The notes: generated by a model not told the origin, from the sequence alone. 64,000 nt of DNA from JBKQHQ01 sp052148715 (GCA_052148715.1 JBKQHQ010000096.1:1-64000), one strand, 5' to 3'. Numbered from the stretch's first letter, positions 1-9,150 are shown. Made by a program: numbers and translations.

Positions 1-24
1 TCCCGTGGACCGCCGCCCCCGTAA

Positions 25-2199
25 TCACGCCGTGCGGATGTTGTGGTGGCTCAGCGGGAACGATCGGATGCGGTTGCCCGTTGCCGCGAAAATGGCGTTG
101 AGCACCGCCGGCGCGGCGACTGCAATCGTCGGCTCGCCGACGCCGCCCCAGAAGCCGCCCGACCCCATCACGATCGTCTCGACCTTCGGCACCTCGCTGA
201 TGCGCATTGAATTGTAGGTGTCGAAGTTCGTCTGCTCGATGCGGCCGTCTTTGACGGTGCATTCACCGTAGAGCAGCGCGGAGAGACCATACACGAACGA
301 GCCGGAGACTTGCCGCTCGATCTGCGCCGGGTTGACTGCATAGCCCGGATCGGTGGCGGCGACGATTCGGTGAATCTTCAGATTCCCCTTGGCGTCGATG
401 GAGATTTCCGCGACCGCCGCCACGTAGCTGCCGTAGCCCATGAACTGAGCCAGCCCGCGATGGATTCCTTGCGGCGCGGGTTTGCCCCAGCCCGCCCTTT
501 CGGCCACCGCATTGAGCACGGCAAGGTGCTTCGGATGATCGGCCATCAGCTTGCGCCGGAACTCGAGCGGATCCTGACCGGTCGCGTGCGCCAACTCATC
601 CATAAAGCACTCAACATAGATGGCGTTGTGGTTGACATTGACGCCGCGCCAGAATCCGGGCGGGACGTGCGGATTGCGCATGGCGTGGTCGATCAGCAGG
701 TGCGGAACCGTGTACCCGAACGCCGCGTCTCCCTTTTCAGCCAACCCCGCGAACGTGGCCGGGTCCTTGCCGTCTTGCAGCCTTGAGGGAATTAGGGTGG
801 CAAGAATCGACTGCCCCGAGATGCGCATATGCAGCCCGACCAAATTTCCATTGGCGTCGAGACCGGCGGTCATTCTTGCCTGGGTGATCGGGTGGTAGCT
901 GCCCTGGGTCATGTCCTCTTCGCGTGACCACAAGAGCTTCACCGGCGTTCCGGGCATCTGCTTGGCGATCAGAACGGCTTGGCGCACGTAGTCGGTTCGA
1001 CCACGCCGGCCGAAGCCACCGCCGCAAAGCTGCTTATACGCGTCGCATTTCGCCGCCGGCAGTCCGGATGCCTCGATCACCGCGGCGAGGACCGCTTCGC
1101 CGTTCTGCGTCCCGGTCCACACCTCGCACTTGTCGTCCGTATAGAGTGCGGTCGCGTTCAACGGCTCCATGGCGGCGTGATTCTGATAGGGATAATTGTA
1201 AACGGCCTCGACCTTCTTGGCGGCGCCGGCGATCGCGACCTTGGCGTCGCCTCTCTGATTGCCGATGAAGGCTTGCGGCGCGTCGAGACCTTCCCTGAGC
1301 ACCTCGGCGATGGTCGCGCTCGAGACCTTCGCATTGGGTCCCTCGTCCCAGACGATCGGGAGCGCGTCGAGCGCCGTCTTGGCGTTCCACCAGGTGTCGG
1401 CGACGACCGCAACGGCATTGCTGTCGACCGCGACCACTTTCTTCACACCTTTCATCCCGGCGACCTTGGCGGCGTCGAAGCTCGCCACCTTGCCGCCGAA
1501 CACGGGACAAGCCTTGATCGCCGCGTTGAGCATGCCGGGCCGCTTGACGTCGATCCCATAGGTCTGCGCGCCGGTCACCTTGCCGGCGGTGTCGAGCCGC
1601 AACACCGGCTTGCCGATGAGCTTCCAGTCCTTGGGGTCCTTGAGCGTGATGTCCTTCGGCGCTTCGATCTTGGCGGCGGCTTCCGCCACCTTGCCGTAGG
1701 TCGTGGTGCGGCCCGAGGCCTTGTGCGTGATGATACTGTTCGCGGCGCTGCATTCGGACGCCGGCACGCCCCACTCATTCGCCGCCGCTTGAACGAGCAT
1801 CATGCGGGCCGCCGCCCCGCCTTTGCGGACGTATTCGTGAGAATCGCGAATGCCGCGGCTGCCGCCGGTCGAAAAGTCGCCCCACGCACGCTTGCGCGCG
1901 ACACTCTGCCCAGGCGTCGGATATTCGGTGACGACCTTTGACCAATCGCATTCAAGCTCTTCGGCGACGAGTTGCGCGAGACCGGTCAGCGAGCCTTGGC
2001 CCATCTCCGATCGGGCGATGCGAATGACGACGGTGTCGTCGGGCCGAATGACGACCCAGGCATTGACCTCGGGCGAGCCGTCCGCCGCGCGGACAACGTC
2101 CGGGCCGAACGGCAGATTGAAGCCGAGCGCAAGGCCGCCGCCGACAGCGGCAGCACCGACGAAGAACGCGCGCCGATTCAGGTGCGGAACATAATTCAT
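25..2199 (-). CDS. iorB: Molybdopterin-binding subunit of an isoquinoline 1-oxidoreductase-type hydroxylase
   Basis: Large molybdenum-cofactor subunit of a xanthine-oxidase-family enzyme; paired with the 2Fe-2S subunit just upstream it would hydroxylate an N-heterocycle or oxidise an aldehyde. The 724-residue product opens with a Tat signal (LNRRAFFVG, residues 7-15, then an Ala/Gly-rich hydrophobic stretch), so the folded holoenzyme is probably exported to the periplasm. GVGEP near the C-terminus (Glu689) marks the family's catalytic glutamate region. Length fits the family. The ATG at 2199 follows a GGGAGAGAG ribosome site, 11 bases after the iorA stop; an open extension further upstream only overlaps iorA and is discarded. 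Substrate unknown. No cytochrome c electron acceptor subunit is visible before the window edge. Confidence 0.9.
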   Translation of the reverse strand: MNYVPHLNRRAFFVGAAAVGGGLALGFNLPFGPDVVRAADGSPEVNAWVVIRPDDTVVIRIARSEMGQGSLTGLAQLVAEELECDWSKVVTEYPTPGQSVARKRAWGDFSTGGSRGIRDSHEYVRKGGAAARMMLVQAAANEWGVPASECSAANSIITHKASGRTTTYGKVAEAAAKIEAPKDITLKDPKDWKLIGKPVLRLDTAGKVTGAQTYGIDVKRPGMLNAAIKACPVFGGKVASFDAAKVAGMKGVKKVVAVDSNAVAVVADTWWNAKTALDALPIVWDEGPNAKVSSATIAEVLREGLDAPQAFIGNQRGDAKVAIAGAAKKVEAVYNYPYQNHAAMEPLNATALYTDDKCEVWTGTQNGEAVLAAVIEASGLPAAKCDAYKQLCGGGFGRRGRTDYVRQAVLIAKQMPGTPVKLLWSREEDMTQGSYHPITQARMTAGLDANGNLVGLHMRISGQSILATLIPSRLQDGKDPATFAGLAEKGDAAFGYTVPHLLIDHAMRNPHVPPGFWRGVNVNHNAIYVECFMDELAHATGQDPLEFRRKLMADHPKHLAVLNAVAERAGWGKPAPQGIHRGLAQFMGYGSYVAAVAEISIDAKGNLKIHRIVAATDPGYAVNPAQIERQVSGSFVYGLSALLYGECTVKDGRIEQTNFDTYNSMRISEVPKVETIVMGSGGFWGGVGEPTIAVAAPAVLNAIFAATGNRIRSFPLSHHNIRTA

Positions 2200-2210
2200 G
2201 GCTCTCTCCC

Positions 2211-2660
2211 TCATGCGCTGACGGCGGCGTGGATCGCCGCGCGCACCTGCTGGAACGTCCCGCAGCGGCAAATATTGGTGATCGCCGCGTCGATGTCGGC
2301 GTCGCTCGGCTTCGGCTTCTCCTTGAGCAGCGCGGTGACCGCCATGATCATTCCGCTCTGGCAATAGCCGCATTGCGGCACATCGAGATCAATCCAGGCC
2401 TTCTGCACCGGGTGCAGCTTGCCGTTCTGGGCAACGCCCTCAATCGTCGTGATTTGCTTGCCGACCGCCGCACTCACCGGGAAGACGCACGATCGCATCG
2501 CGACGCCATCGACATGCACCGTGCACGCGCCGCATTGCGCCACGCCGCACCCGTACTTGGTCCCGGTCATGCCGACATTCTCCCTGATCGCCCACAAGAG
2601 CGGCGTGTCAGGATCGACATCGACCTCGTGCACTTTTCCGTTGATGTTGAGAGCGACCAT
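2211..2660 (-). CDS. iorA: 2Fe-2S subunit of an isoquinoline 1-oxidoreductase-type hydroxylase
   Basis: Small electron-transfer subunit that passes electrons from the molybdenum centre of the downstream IorB. It has both expected clusters: a plant-ferredoxin type set (Cys38, Cys43, Cys46, Cys58 in CGVAQCGAC...C) and the helical [2Fe-2S] domain (Cys97, Cys100, Cys131, Cys133 in CGYC...CRC). At 149 residues it is normal size. There are two adjacent ATGs (2663 and 2660); the second is chosen because it lies seven bases from GGAAGGA. There is no export signal, so it probably travels with Tat-borne IorB, as is known for related enzymes. A 448-base gap separates it from the cupin gene upstream, so iorAB may have its own promoter. 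Confidence 0.9.
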   Translation of the reverse strand: MVALNINGKVHEVDVDPDTPLLWAIRENVGMTGTKYGCGVAQCGACTVHVDGVAMRSCVFPVSAAVGKQITTIEGVAQNGKLHPVQKAWIDLDVPQCGYCQSGMIMAVTALLKEKPKPSDADIDAAITNICRCGTFQQVRAAIHAAVSA

Positions 2661-3108
2661 CATCTCATCCTTCCGTCATATTGCTCGTTTCGATGGCGCC
2701 TGCCGGGCATAGCCGAAAGCACTGCGTCGCCGCACACTGGAACATAGGCAATGATACCGTAACCATCAGGTGCAGGATAGCCCGCGGTCCGAGCCCGGAG
2801 AGCCTCGAAGTCACAAACCCATGCTGCGGCGACCTGGCTGGTTAGCCGCGCTGATCTTGCCACAACCGGCACGTATAAGGGAACAGCGGCCGCCTGACAG
2901 CGGAGGGCTGCTCGGCGATTACCGCATGACTGGGATGGGAATATAAGGTTAACCGTACCCGTTCGCCCAATGCGCCTTTGTCCGCGACCGCACCCACATG
3001 CGGGCGGCCAACGGTAGTAACCATGGCAGCGCGAGGGGCTGCCTACGGTGCAGCGCCGTAAGAGCATGCGCGGCGCCGCGCGGGCAGTCCGCGTCGGCTT
3101 GACCGGCG
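2661..3108. other. Non-coding gap between the cupin gene and iorA
   Basis: No convincing gene. One minus-strand open frame spans most of it but overlaps the ends of both flanking genes, has Arg/Pro/Ala-rich random-looking composition and no ribosome site. It may hold the iorAB promoter; I see no clear -35/-10 pair. Confidence 0.5.
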
Positions 3109-3495
3109 TCAATCGCCGTTTTTCAGATAGTAGTGCGTTTCCAACATGAGGCATCCGGTCTCTGATTTGAATGGACCGTGGTAGACGCCAGGCGGTCGCA
3201 CCGCGTAGGTATAGTTGCGAAATTGCTCGCCGCCCTTCCCTTGCGCGTCGTTGCCGACGATCAGATCACCGCTGAGCAGAAACACCTCTTCCCAGTATTC
3301 GTGCACGAACGGCTTGGTCGTAAACGCGCCGGGCTCGATCCGCAGCAACCGGGTGCGGTTTCCCTGCTTGCCGCTTTCATCGAGCGCGCCGGCAATGATC
3401 TTCTCGCGGAAACCCGGCGGGTAGCCCGGCAAGCCGTGCCAGCCCTCATTCATATCCACCGTGTGAAATTCCTTATGTCCCTTGTCGTACGCCAT
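3109..3495 (-). CDS. Single-domain cupin protein
   Basis: A 128-residue one-domain cupin. Cupin motif 1 is seen as HEYWEEVFLLSG (His65, Glu69/Glu70) and motif 2 as PPGVYHG (His106), so at least two histidines and a glutamate are available for a metal. Such small cupins act as dioxygenases, isomerases or sensors; the sequence does not say which. The start ATG follows AGGAGAAAAGGA at a normal distance. It is the last gene of the run ubiD to here on the minus strand, 86 bases after DUF2848, which suggests a role in processing the compound imported by the Liv system. ChrR-type anti-sigma function is unlikely because there is no N-terminal zinc domain. Confidence 0.75.
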   Translation of the reverse strand: MAYDKGHKEFHTVDMNEGWHGLPGYPPGFREKIIAGALDESGKQGNRTRLLRIEPGAFTTKPFVHEYWEEVFLLSGDLIVGNDAQGKGGEQFRNYTYAVRPPGVYHGPFKSETGCLMLETHYYLKNGD

Positions 3496-3581
3496 GCGTT
3501 TGGTCCTTTTCTCCTGAACGTGCGGATCGCACGGTTGGTTTTCCCGATTTACTCGACTCTTCGCCGCAAATCGGTGCCCGC

Positions 3582-4241
3582 TCAGCCTTCCTCCGGAAGC
3601 GGCAGGATTCTGTAGCTGTGAGTGAGCTTTCGCCCCAGCACCGGGTCCTCAAGCTCCATATCGAACCGATCGGCCGGAATGATACCGCCATGCACCGCCA
3701 GCGTGCCGCAAAACATGGCCGTGCCCGTTTTGAGCGATCCGCCACCGGAATAAAGGCGGATCAGCTCCTCCGGCGCGCGCATCGTCGTCACCGGGCCTTC
3801 CTGATAAAGGGTACGCGCCTTGCCGTTCCAAATGAACGAGCGGAGCAGCAACCGATCGAAGTGCGCCGAGACTTCGTCATACCGCCACAGCCGCGGCCCG
3901 ACCGGCTTGGCGCACATCTGCTTGGATAAGGTGACGCCAATAGTCTCGGCCTTGCGGTCGGTATGATCCGATCCGACGCCGATCCAGATCCCGTCCTCGA
4001 GTGCGTAGAGGACGAGTTCCACTTCACCGCTCGAATGCTCACCCACCACTTCGATGCAGTCGTCGACAGTGAGAAGCGATACGGCTACCCGGTAGAAGAC
4101 CGGCACGGATTTCGGGCGGCGCACACCGAGCGCCTCGAGCTCCTTGATGTGCGCCTCGACCGCCGCCGTATTGCGGCCCGTCCATCCACCGATGACGAGT
4201 TGCCGCACGGCGCGAAGGTCAATTGCTCTGTCGTTCGGCAT
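3582..4241 (-). CDS. DUF2848 family protein
   Basis: A 219-residue cytoplasmic protein matching the DUF2848 family by its opening (VRQLVIGGWTGRN) and by KTGTAMFCGTLAVHGG towards the end, which resembles the C-terminal part of fumarylacetoacetate hydrolase-like folds. Function is unknown; by fold analogy it could cleave or hydrate a small keto acid, but this is inference. It starts 17 bases after the binding-protein gene stop and precedes the cupin, so it is almost certainly cotranscribed with the importer. The ATG at 4241 has only a close GGAG in front, a weak ribosome site that fits translational coupling to the gene before it. Confidence 0.75.
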   Translation of the reverse strand: MPNDRAIDLRAVRQLVIGGWTGRNTAAVEAHIKELEALGVRRPKSVPVFYRVAVSLLTVDDCIEVVGEHSSGEVELVLYALEDGIWIGVGSDHTDRKAETIGVTLSKQMCAKPVGPRLWRYDEVSAHFDRLLLRSFIWNGKARTLYQEGPVTTMRAPEELIRLYSGGGSLKTGTAMFCGTLAVHGGIIPADRFDMELEDPVLGRKLTHSYRILPLPEEG

Positions 4242-4258
4242 CGCTCCGGCGCCCGGTC

Positions 4259-5431
4259 TTAGGAGCCGGCCGGATGCTGTCCGATCAAGGTCCAGTGCCC
4301 ATTCTCCATCTCGATAACGTAAGCCGGCTTCAGGGCATCACCGTTCTTCCCGAATGAAATCGGTCCTTCGAGCGCCGGATAGTCCTTCATCGCCCGCAAG
4401 GCGTCGCGGATGGCGGTGCGCTCTTCCGCAAGCTTTGCAGGATCGCCCGTCACTTTCGCCTGGTTCATCGCGTAGGCGAAAAATTGGACGATGTCGTAGG
4501 TGGCCGCCTCGAATTGGGAGGCGCCGGAGCGCTCGATGCCCGCCGCCTTGGCGCGCGCGATATAAGCCTGCTCGAATTGCTTGGCCTTGTCGCTTACTCC
4601 GGAAAAGAACGTCGTTGGGATCACCGTGCCGTTCCCGTCCGCGCCCATCCGCTTCGCAAGCTCGGAATCGGCGATCGTCGATCCGGCTACGACCCGGCTC
4701 TTATCGCCTTGCCGCCGCAATTCCTGCACCAGACGCACCGCGACCTCAGGACCGGATCCTACTCCCACGAGATCGGTCGGGCTCGCCTGCAACTGCGACA
4801 CCTGCGCGGACAAATCGAACGCTTGGGTCTGAAACGTGACGCTGAGCTTCACGTCGGTTCCGAACTGCTTGAGAATGGTTGGCAGGACCAGCTCACCCAT
4901 GGTCTTCGAGATGACGTCATCGGTGGCATACGCGATCGCCGCCGTGGCCGCGGGATATTTCTTGTCCGCAAGCGTCTTCATCACCCTCTGAAAGAGGTAG
5001 CCTTCATCGGACGTGTTGCGCAGCCCATAGGTGAAGGGTTCGGCAAGCTTTGGCGCCGAAGAGGCCATCGACATGGTCACGATCCCGGCTCGCTCGCCCG
5101 CCGGAAAGACCACGCGGCATTCCGCCGAGCTGAACGGGCCGATCACGGCCAGCACCTTGTCGTCTTCGGAGAGCTTGCGCAGGCCGACCACGGCTTGGTC
5201 GGGTTTTCCTGCGGTGTCGAACGTAACGATTCTGAGCTTCTTGCCCGCAATACCGCCGGCGGCGTTGATTTCATCGACCGCCATCTGCGCCGCGATCTCG
5301 TTGGTGCGCGATAGCGTCGCGAAGGGCCCCGCGCCGGAGGGCAAGTAACCGAGCAGGAGCTCCTGCGACCACACGGGTGCGCTCGACAACAGCGTTAGCA
5401 CCGTCGTCAATCCGAAAAATCTTGCTTTCAC
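4259..5431 (-). CDS. Branched-chain-type ABC transporter substrate-binding protein
   Basis: Periplasmic solute receptor of the LivJ/Peripla_BP_6 class, 390 residues. A cleavable signal peptide is seen at the N-terminus (MKARFFGLTTVLTLLSSAPVWS, written as a Lys/Arg start, hydrophobic core, cut after about residue 22), and the mature protein begins with the typical LLLGYLPSG strand and NEIAAQMAVDEINAAGG helix. The GTG start follows AAGGAGATG at ideal distance. It lies after livF as the last gene of the transporter set. In catabolic operons these receptors often bind aromatic acids rather than amino acids; the ligand here cannot be read from sequence. Confidence 0.9.
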   Translation of the reverse strand: MKARFFGLTTVLTLLSSAPVWSQELLLGYLPSGAGPFATLSRTNEIAAQMAVDEINAAGGIAGKKLRIVTFDTAGKPDQAVVGLRKLSEDDKVLAVIGPFSSAECRVVFPAGERAGIVTMSMASSAPKLAEPFTYGLRNTSDEGYLFQRVMKTLADKKYPAATAAIAYATDDVISKTMGELVLPTILKQFGTDVKLSVTFQTQAFDLSAQVSQLQASPTDLVGVGSGPEVAVRLVQELRRQGDKSRVVAGSTIADSELAKRMGADGNGTVIPTTFFSGVSDKAKQFEQAYIARAKAAGIERSGASQFEAATYDIVQFFAYAMNQAKVTGDPAKLAEERTAIRDALRAMKDYPALEGPISFGKNGDALKPAYVIEMENGHWTLIGQHPAGS

Positions 5432-5485
5432 GGCTCATCTCCTTCGTTGATTTCCCACGTCATTCCAAGTCGGCAAAGCCGCCGC

Positions 5486-6226
5486 CTATCCGGCCTGCGC
5501 GCGGCGCGGCCGAGCATCGCGCCCAAGATAGGCGTCGCGCAAAGCCGGATCGGCCAGCAGCATTTCAGGCGTTCCCTCCATGACCTTGCACCCGAGCTCA
5601 AGCACGTATGCGCGATGGGCGATGCGCAGCGCCTGCCGCGTGTTTTGCTCGACCAGCAAGATCGCCAAACCGCGCCTGCGGTTAAGTTCTTCGATCAGCG
5701 CGAAAACCTCATTGGTCAGACGCGGGCTTAGCCCCAAGGAGGGCTCATCGAGCATCATGAGCGTGGGATCGGCCAACAGGCCGCGACCGATCGCGAGCAT
5801 TTGCTGCTCGCCGCCCGATAGGACCGAGGCCAGCTGATGCCGCCGCGCCGCCAGATTGGGAAACCGGTCGTAGATTTCTGCAATCTCGGTCTCGATGCCG
5901 GTCGTGACAGGGCGCGCGAAGGCGCCCATCAGCAAGTTCTCGTGCACGCTCAGACTGCCGACGATACGGCGCCCTTCGGGGACCAGAACGAGCCGCTGGC
6001 GCACCCGCCGGCTCGGCGGCCAATGGGTGATGTCTTGCGCCGCGAAGATCACCTGCCCGCCGCTCGGCGCGACCAGGCCCAAAACGGCCTTCAGCAGGGA
6101 TGATTTTCCGGCGCCGTTGGCGCCGAGCACGGCGACGATTTCGCCCGCGCCGACGCGCAACGAAACGCCGCGCACCGCCTCGATGCGGCCATAGGCCACC
6201 CGCAGATCGCGCACCTCAAGCGACAC
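5486..6226 (-). CDS. livF: ABC transporter ATP-binding protein, LivF type
   Basis: One of the two ATPases that power the branched-chain-type importer. Visible motifs: Walker A GANGAGKSS, signature LSGGEQQ, Walker B LMMLDEPS and the switch histidine region (VEQNTRQAL). At 246 residues it has LivF length. The chosen start is GTG at 6226 (VSLEVRDLRVAYGRIEAV), preceded by GAGGAG and overlapping the livG stop by 11 bases; the longer in-frame reading adds 36 Arg-rich residues that belong to the antisense of livG and is rejected. Overlap indicates coupled translation with livG. Confidence 0.92.
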   Translation of the reverse strand: MSLEVRDLRVAYGRIEAVRGVSLRVGAGEIVAVLGANGAGKSSLLKAVLGLVAPSGGQVIFAAQDITHWPPSRRVRQRLVLVPEGRRIVGSLSVHENLLMGAFARPVTTGIETEIAEIYDRFPNLAARRHQLASVLSGGEQQMLAIGRGLLADPTLMMLDEPSLGLSPRLTNEVFALIEELNRRRGLAILLVEQNTRQALRIAHRAYVLELGCKVMEGTPEMLLADPALRDAYLGRDARPRRAQAG

Positions 6227-7022
6227 GGTGCTGCTCCTCGACAAAGGTCGCCTCAACGCAGTCCGTATCGACTCCCAGATAGGCCTCCTTGACCAACGGA
6301 TGCGCGCGCACTTCTTCCGGCGTACCCTCGGCAATCTTGCGACCGAAATTGAGCACCACTAGCCGTTCGCACAGCGCGCCGACAAAATTCATGTCGTGTT
6401 CGACGACGAGGACCGTGACGCCATGGGCGCGGCGGATCGCCTGGAGGTGCTCACCCAGCGCGTCGGTCTCCGCCGGATTGAGACCAGCCGCCGGCTCGTC
6501 CAGCAGCAGCAAGCGCGGCCGCGACATCAGCGCGCGCACGAGCTCGATCCGTTTTTGAATCCCATACGGGAGGTTGCCGACGGTCGCGCGCTCGTAGCCT
6601 CCGAGGCCCGCATCGGCGAGCGCCGCCCGCGCTTCTTGCCGCCAGCGATTGCCCGGCCACAGATTAACCGGCTGCAATATCCCAAAGATGCCGCGATGCC
6701 GACAATGCTGGCCAACGAGTACGTTCTCCAGCGTGCTCAAATGCTGCATCAGCCGGATGTTCTGAAAATTCCGCGCCACGCCGTGGCGGATGCGGCGATG
6801 CGGCGGGAGCCGCGCGATATCGAGCCCATCGAGCAAAATGCGGCCGGCATCGACCGGGCATATTCCGGTAATCAGGTTGAACACGGTGGTCTTTCCGGCA
6901 CCGTTCGGGCCGATCAGGCCCACGCATGCGCGTGCCGAAACGGCGAAGTTGAGATTCTCAACCACCCCGACGCCGCCGAAATGCTTGCTGACACCGTCGA
7001 GCTCGAGAATATTGCCGGTCAT
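6216..7022 (-). CDS. livG: ABC transporter ATP-binding protein, LivG type
   Basis: Second ATPase of the importer, 268 residues. Walker A is GPNGAGKTT; the LivG-type insert around FQNIRLMQHLS follows; Walker B is LLLLDEPAAGLNP, the insert-bearing form typical of LivG. The canonical LSGG signature is degenerate: the segment before Walker B reads LPYGIQKRIELVRAL, which is common in LivG proteins. The ATG at 7022 overlaps the livM stop by four bases, and its own stop overlaps livF, so H-M-G-F are translated as a chain. Confidence 0.92.
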   Translation of the reverse strand: MTGNILELDGVSKHFGGVGVVENLNFAVSARACVGLIGPNGAGKTTVFNLITGICPVDAGRILLDGLDIARLPPHRRIRHGVARNFQNIRLMQHLSTLENVLVGQHCRHRGIFGILQPVNLWPGNRWRQEARAALADAGLGGYERATVGNLPYGIQKRIELVRALMSRPRLLLLDEPAAGLNPAETDALGEHLQAIRRAHGVTVLVVEHDMNFVGALCERLVVLNFGRKIAEGTPEEVRAHPLVKEAYLGVDTDCVEATFVEEQHRVA

Positions 7023-7873
7023 GCGACGCGCTCCCGGCCGAGCGAAAACGCGCGCCCCACCAGATGACGCAGCTCGCTAGCGGTCACCAACCCTTGCGGT
7101 CGCACGACCATCACGATGATCAGGGTCGCCGCGAACACGACGTAGCGCCATTGCGCGCTGCCACGGAGCAGCTCGGGAAGCAAGGTGAACACTGTTGCCC
7201 CGAGCAACGGTCCAACGACCGTCTGCGTCCCGCCGAGCAGCACATAAAGCACGATGCTGATGCTCAGTGAAATGTTGAAGTACTGAGCTTCGATATAGCT
7301 GAAATGATGCGCGTATAGTCCGCCGGCGACGCCGGCGATGACCGAACCGAGCGCAAACGCGGTCACCTGCAGGGCGCGCACGTCCATGCCCATCACGGCC
7401 GCGACCTGCTCGTCGTCGTGAACCGCGGTGATCGCAACGCCGAGCCGGGTCGAGAACAACAAGCCCACCAGGACGACGACCGCAATGGCGAAGGCGGCAA
7501 CCGTTGGAAACCGGATGAAAGCGGTGGCTGGATACCCGGATGCTCCGCCGACGACCTCGAGATTGAGGATGGTCGCCTGCACGATCTGGCCGAGCGCGAA
7601 GGTCGCGAGCGCCAAGTAGATGCCGCGCGTGCGCAGCACTGGAACCGCGACGACAAGGGCGACCAACCCGGCGGCGAGACCGCCGAGCGGGATGGCAAGC
7701 ACCGCTGGGATCGCGGAATTGTTGCTGATGAATGCCGACACATAGCCGCCGATCGCGGCAAATCCAGCCACTCCGAGATTGAGCTGCCCGGCGGCCATCG
7801 GCAAGAACGCGGCGTAGGCTAGCACAACATTGATCGCCAGCAGCACCAGCACTCCTTCGACATAGCCGCTCAT
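7019..7873 (-). CDS. livM: ABC transporter permease, LivM type
   Basis: Inner-membrane permease of the importer with about eight to nine hydrophobic segments across 284 residues. The conserved GQLNLGVAGFAAIGGYVSA stretch near the N-terminus and the late cytoplasmic loop before LLGGTQTVVGPLLG are LivM hallmarks. ATG at 7873 is chosen because it forms an ATGA overlap with the livH stop; a slightly earlier in-frame start (7885) is possible. Partner of LivH in the membrane. Confidence 0.9.
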   Translation of the reverse strand: MSGYVEGVLVLLAINVVLAYAAFLPMAAGQLNLGVAGFAAIGGYVSAFISNNSAIPAVLAIPLGGLAAGLVALVVAVPVLRTRGIYLALATFALGQIVQATILNLEVVGGASGYPATAFIRFPTVAAFAIAVVVLVGLLFSTRLGVAITAVHDDEQVAAVMGMDVRALQVTAFALGSVIAGVAGGLYAHHFSYIEAQYFNISLSISIVLYVLLGGTQTVVGPLLGATVFTLLPELLRGSAQWRYVVFAATLIIVMVVRPQGLVTASELRHLVGRAFSLGRERVA

Positions 7874-8742
7874 GCTCGGGCCCACGCCCCGGGCGCGCCG
7901 AACAGGCCGGTCGGGCGCACGATCAGAAGGAGCAGCAGAAGCCCGTAAACGGCGATGTCGACGCCGTCGGCACCGAAGAATTGGATCGCCAGGACCTCCG
8001 TCAGCCCGATGATGAGCCCTCCGGCGATGGCGCCCCAGACATTACCCATGCCACCCAGGACCATCGCCGAAATGCCCTTGAGCCCCAGCGCCTCGCCCAT
8101 GAAGGGGTGCACCTGGCGATAGTTCAGGGCAAACAGCATGCCGGCGAGCCCGGCGAACAGGCCGCTGAGCAAGAACACGACAGGCACGATGCGGCGCACA
8201 TCGACACCGAGGATGAGCGCGGTCTCGGAATCCTCGGCGATGGTGCGCAGTCCGCGCCCAAGCCGCGTCTTCGCCAGCACTTGCGACAGGGCAAAGATAA
8301 GCGCGACCGAAATGATGAGACCCGCCAGTTGCGGCACACTGATCAACAAATCACCGACGCGCCAATCGGCGCTGCCGAACAGCCGCGGCAGGCTGCGCAA
8401 ATCGGAACCCCAGTAGACGACCGCAAGATGCTCGAACAGGATCAGGAACGCCATCGAGCTCACCAGCGGCACGAACGGCTCGGCGCCGCGCATCCAGCGC
8501 CAGGTGAACCGCTCTACGATCAGCGATGCGAAAGCGCTGCAGATGACTGCCAGCGCGGCCGCCAGCGGCCACGGCAGCCCGGCATTGACCAGCGCCCAGG
8601 TCGCCATTCCGCTGATCATGAACAGTCCCGGGATGCTGAAATTGAGAAACTTCAGCACGCCGATGCTGAGCGTCAACGCGACGCCGACCATCGCGTAGAT
8701 CGAGCCGAGCATCAGACCATTGATGATCTGCTGGGAAAGAAT
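7870..8742 (-). CDS. livH: ABC transporter permease, LivH type, probable ATT start
   Basis: Inner-membrane permease, 290 residues, with the LivH opening (LSQQIINGLMLGSIYAMVG) and the late EAA-like loop at LGGMGNVWGAIAGG. The family sequence begins ten residues before the first ATG of the frame. Those residues are present in the DNA and are preceded by GGAGGA at five bases from an ATT codon at 8742, with no ATG, GTG or TTG that could serve instead. I therefore place the start at ATT; the next ATG (8712) has no ribosome site and would cut into the first membrane helix. ATT starts are rare (infC is the textbook case). Confidence 0.85.
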   Translation of the reverse strand: MLSQQIINGLMLGSIYAMVGVALTLSIGVLKFLNFSIPGLFMISGMATWALVNAGLPWPLAAALAVICSAFASLIVERFTWRWMRGAEPFVPLVSSMAFLILFEHLAVVYWGSDLRSLPRLFGSADWRVGDLLISVPQLAGLIISVALIFALSQVLAKTRLGRGLRTIAEDSETALILGVDVRRIVPVVFLLSGLFAGLAGMLFALNYRQVHPFMGEALGLKGISAMVLGGMGNVWGAIAGGLIIGLTEVLAIQFFGADGVDIAVYGLLLLLLIVRPTGLFGAPGAWARA

Positions 8743-8820
8743 GGCACTCCTCCGATCATGGCCGCCGAAATCGGCTCGCTAGCCGTCGCGATGCAACCCG
8801 TCCCGGCTTCTGGCTCCTCA

Positions 8821-9150
8821 TCAGAAGACCACCTTGTCGAGCATCGCCTCGTGCGTGATCTCGCCGGCAAAGGGCGGGAAGCGATGCGAATCCTGGCGCG
8901 CCTGCCGTCTCGCCTCGGAGCGCAACGCCGCATCGAGATCGGCTTGGCTGTCGAAATGCATCTGCGCCAAGAGCAGCGTGCCGCCACGCAGCACCGGCAA
9001 CGGGTCGTTCCATTCCACCGAGCGGTGCAGACTGAGCGAGCGGATCTTGGGGAATCTCCGCAAGACCTCGGCATGATGCTTCTCGTAATAATCCTGAAAG
9101 CCGTCTGGATCGACACAGGAGCCCCGGTATCTGACAAAATATGAAACCAT
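8821..9150 (-). CDS. EthD-like dimeric alpha/beta-barrel protein
   Basis: A 109-residue protein with the EthD/dimeric alpha-beta barrel look: a short N-terminal strand (VSYFVRYRG), a helix with YYEKHHAEVLRRFP, and a second strand TLLLAQMHFDS followed by a helix. Members of this fold act in aromatic and ether degradation or as small monooxygenase/cyclase-like units, but no catalytic residues can be assigned here beyond His26 in the KHH segment. It lies between marR and livH on the same strand, 78 bases before livH, so it belongs to the island. Function unknown. Confidence 0.75.
   Translation of the reverse strand: MVSYFVRYRGSCVDPDGFQDYYEKHHAEVLRRFPKIRSLSLHRSVEWNDPLPVLRGGTLLLAQMHFDSQADLDAALRSEARRQARQDSHRFPPFAGEITHEAMLDKVVF

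Noticed and set aside
2660..3154. Minus-strand open frame of 164 codons between the cupin and iorA
   Set aside because: Overlaps both neighbours, Arg/Pro/Ala-rich random composition, no ribosome site and no motif.
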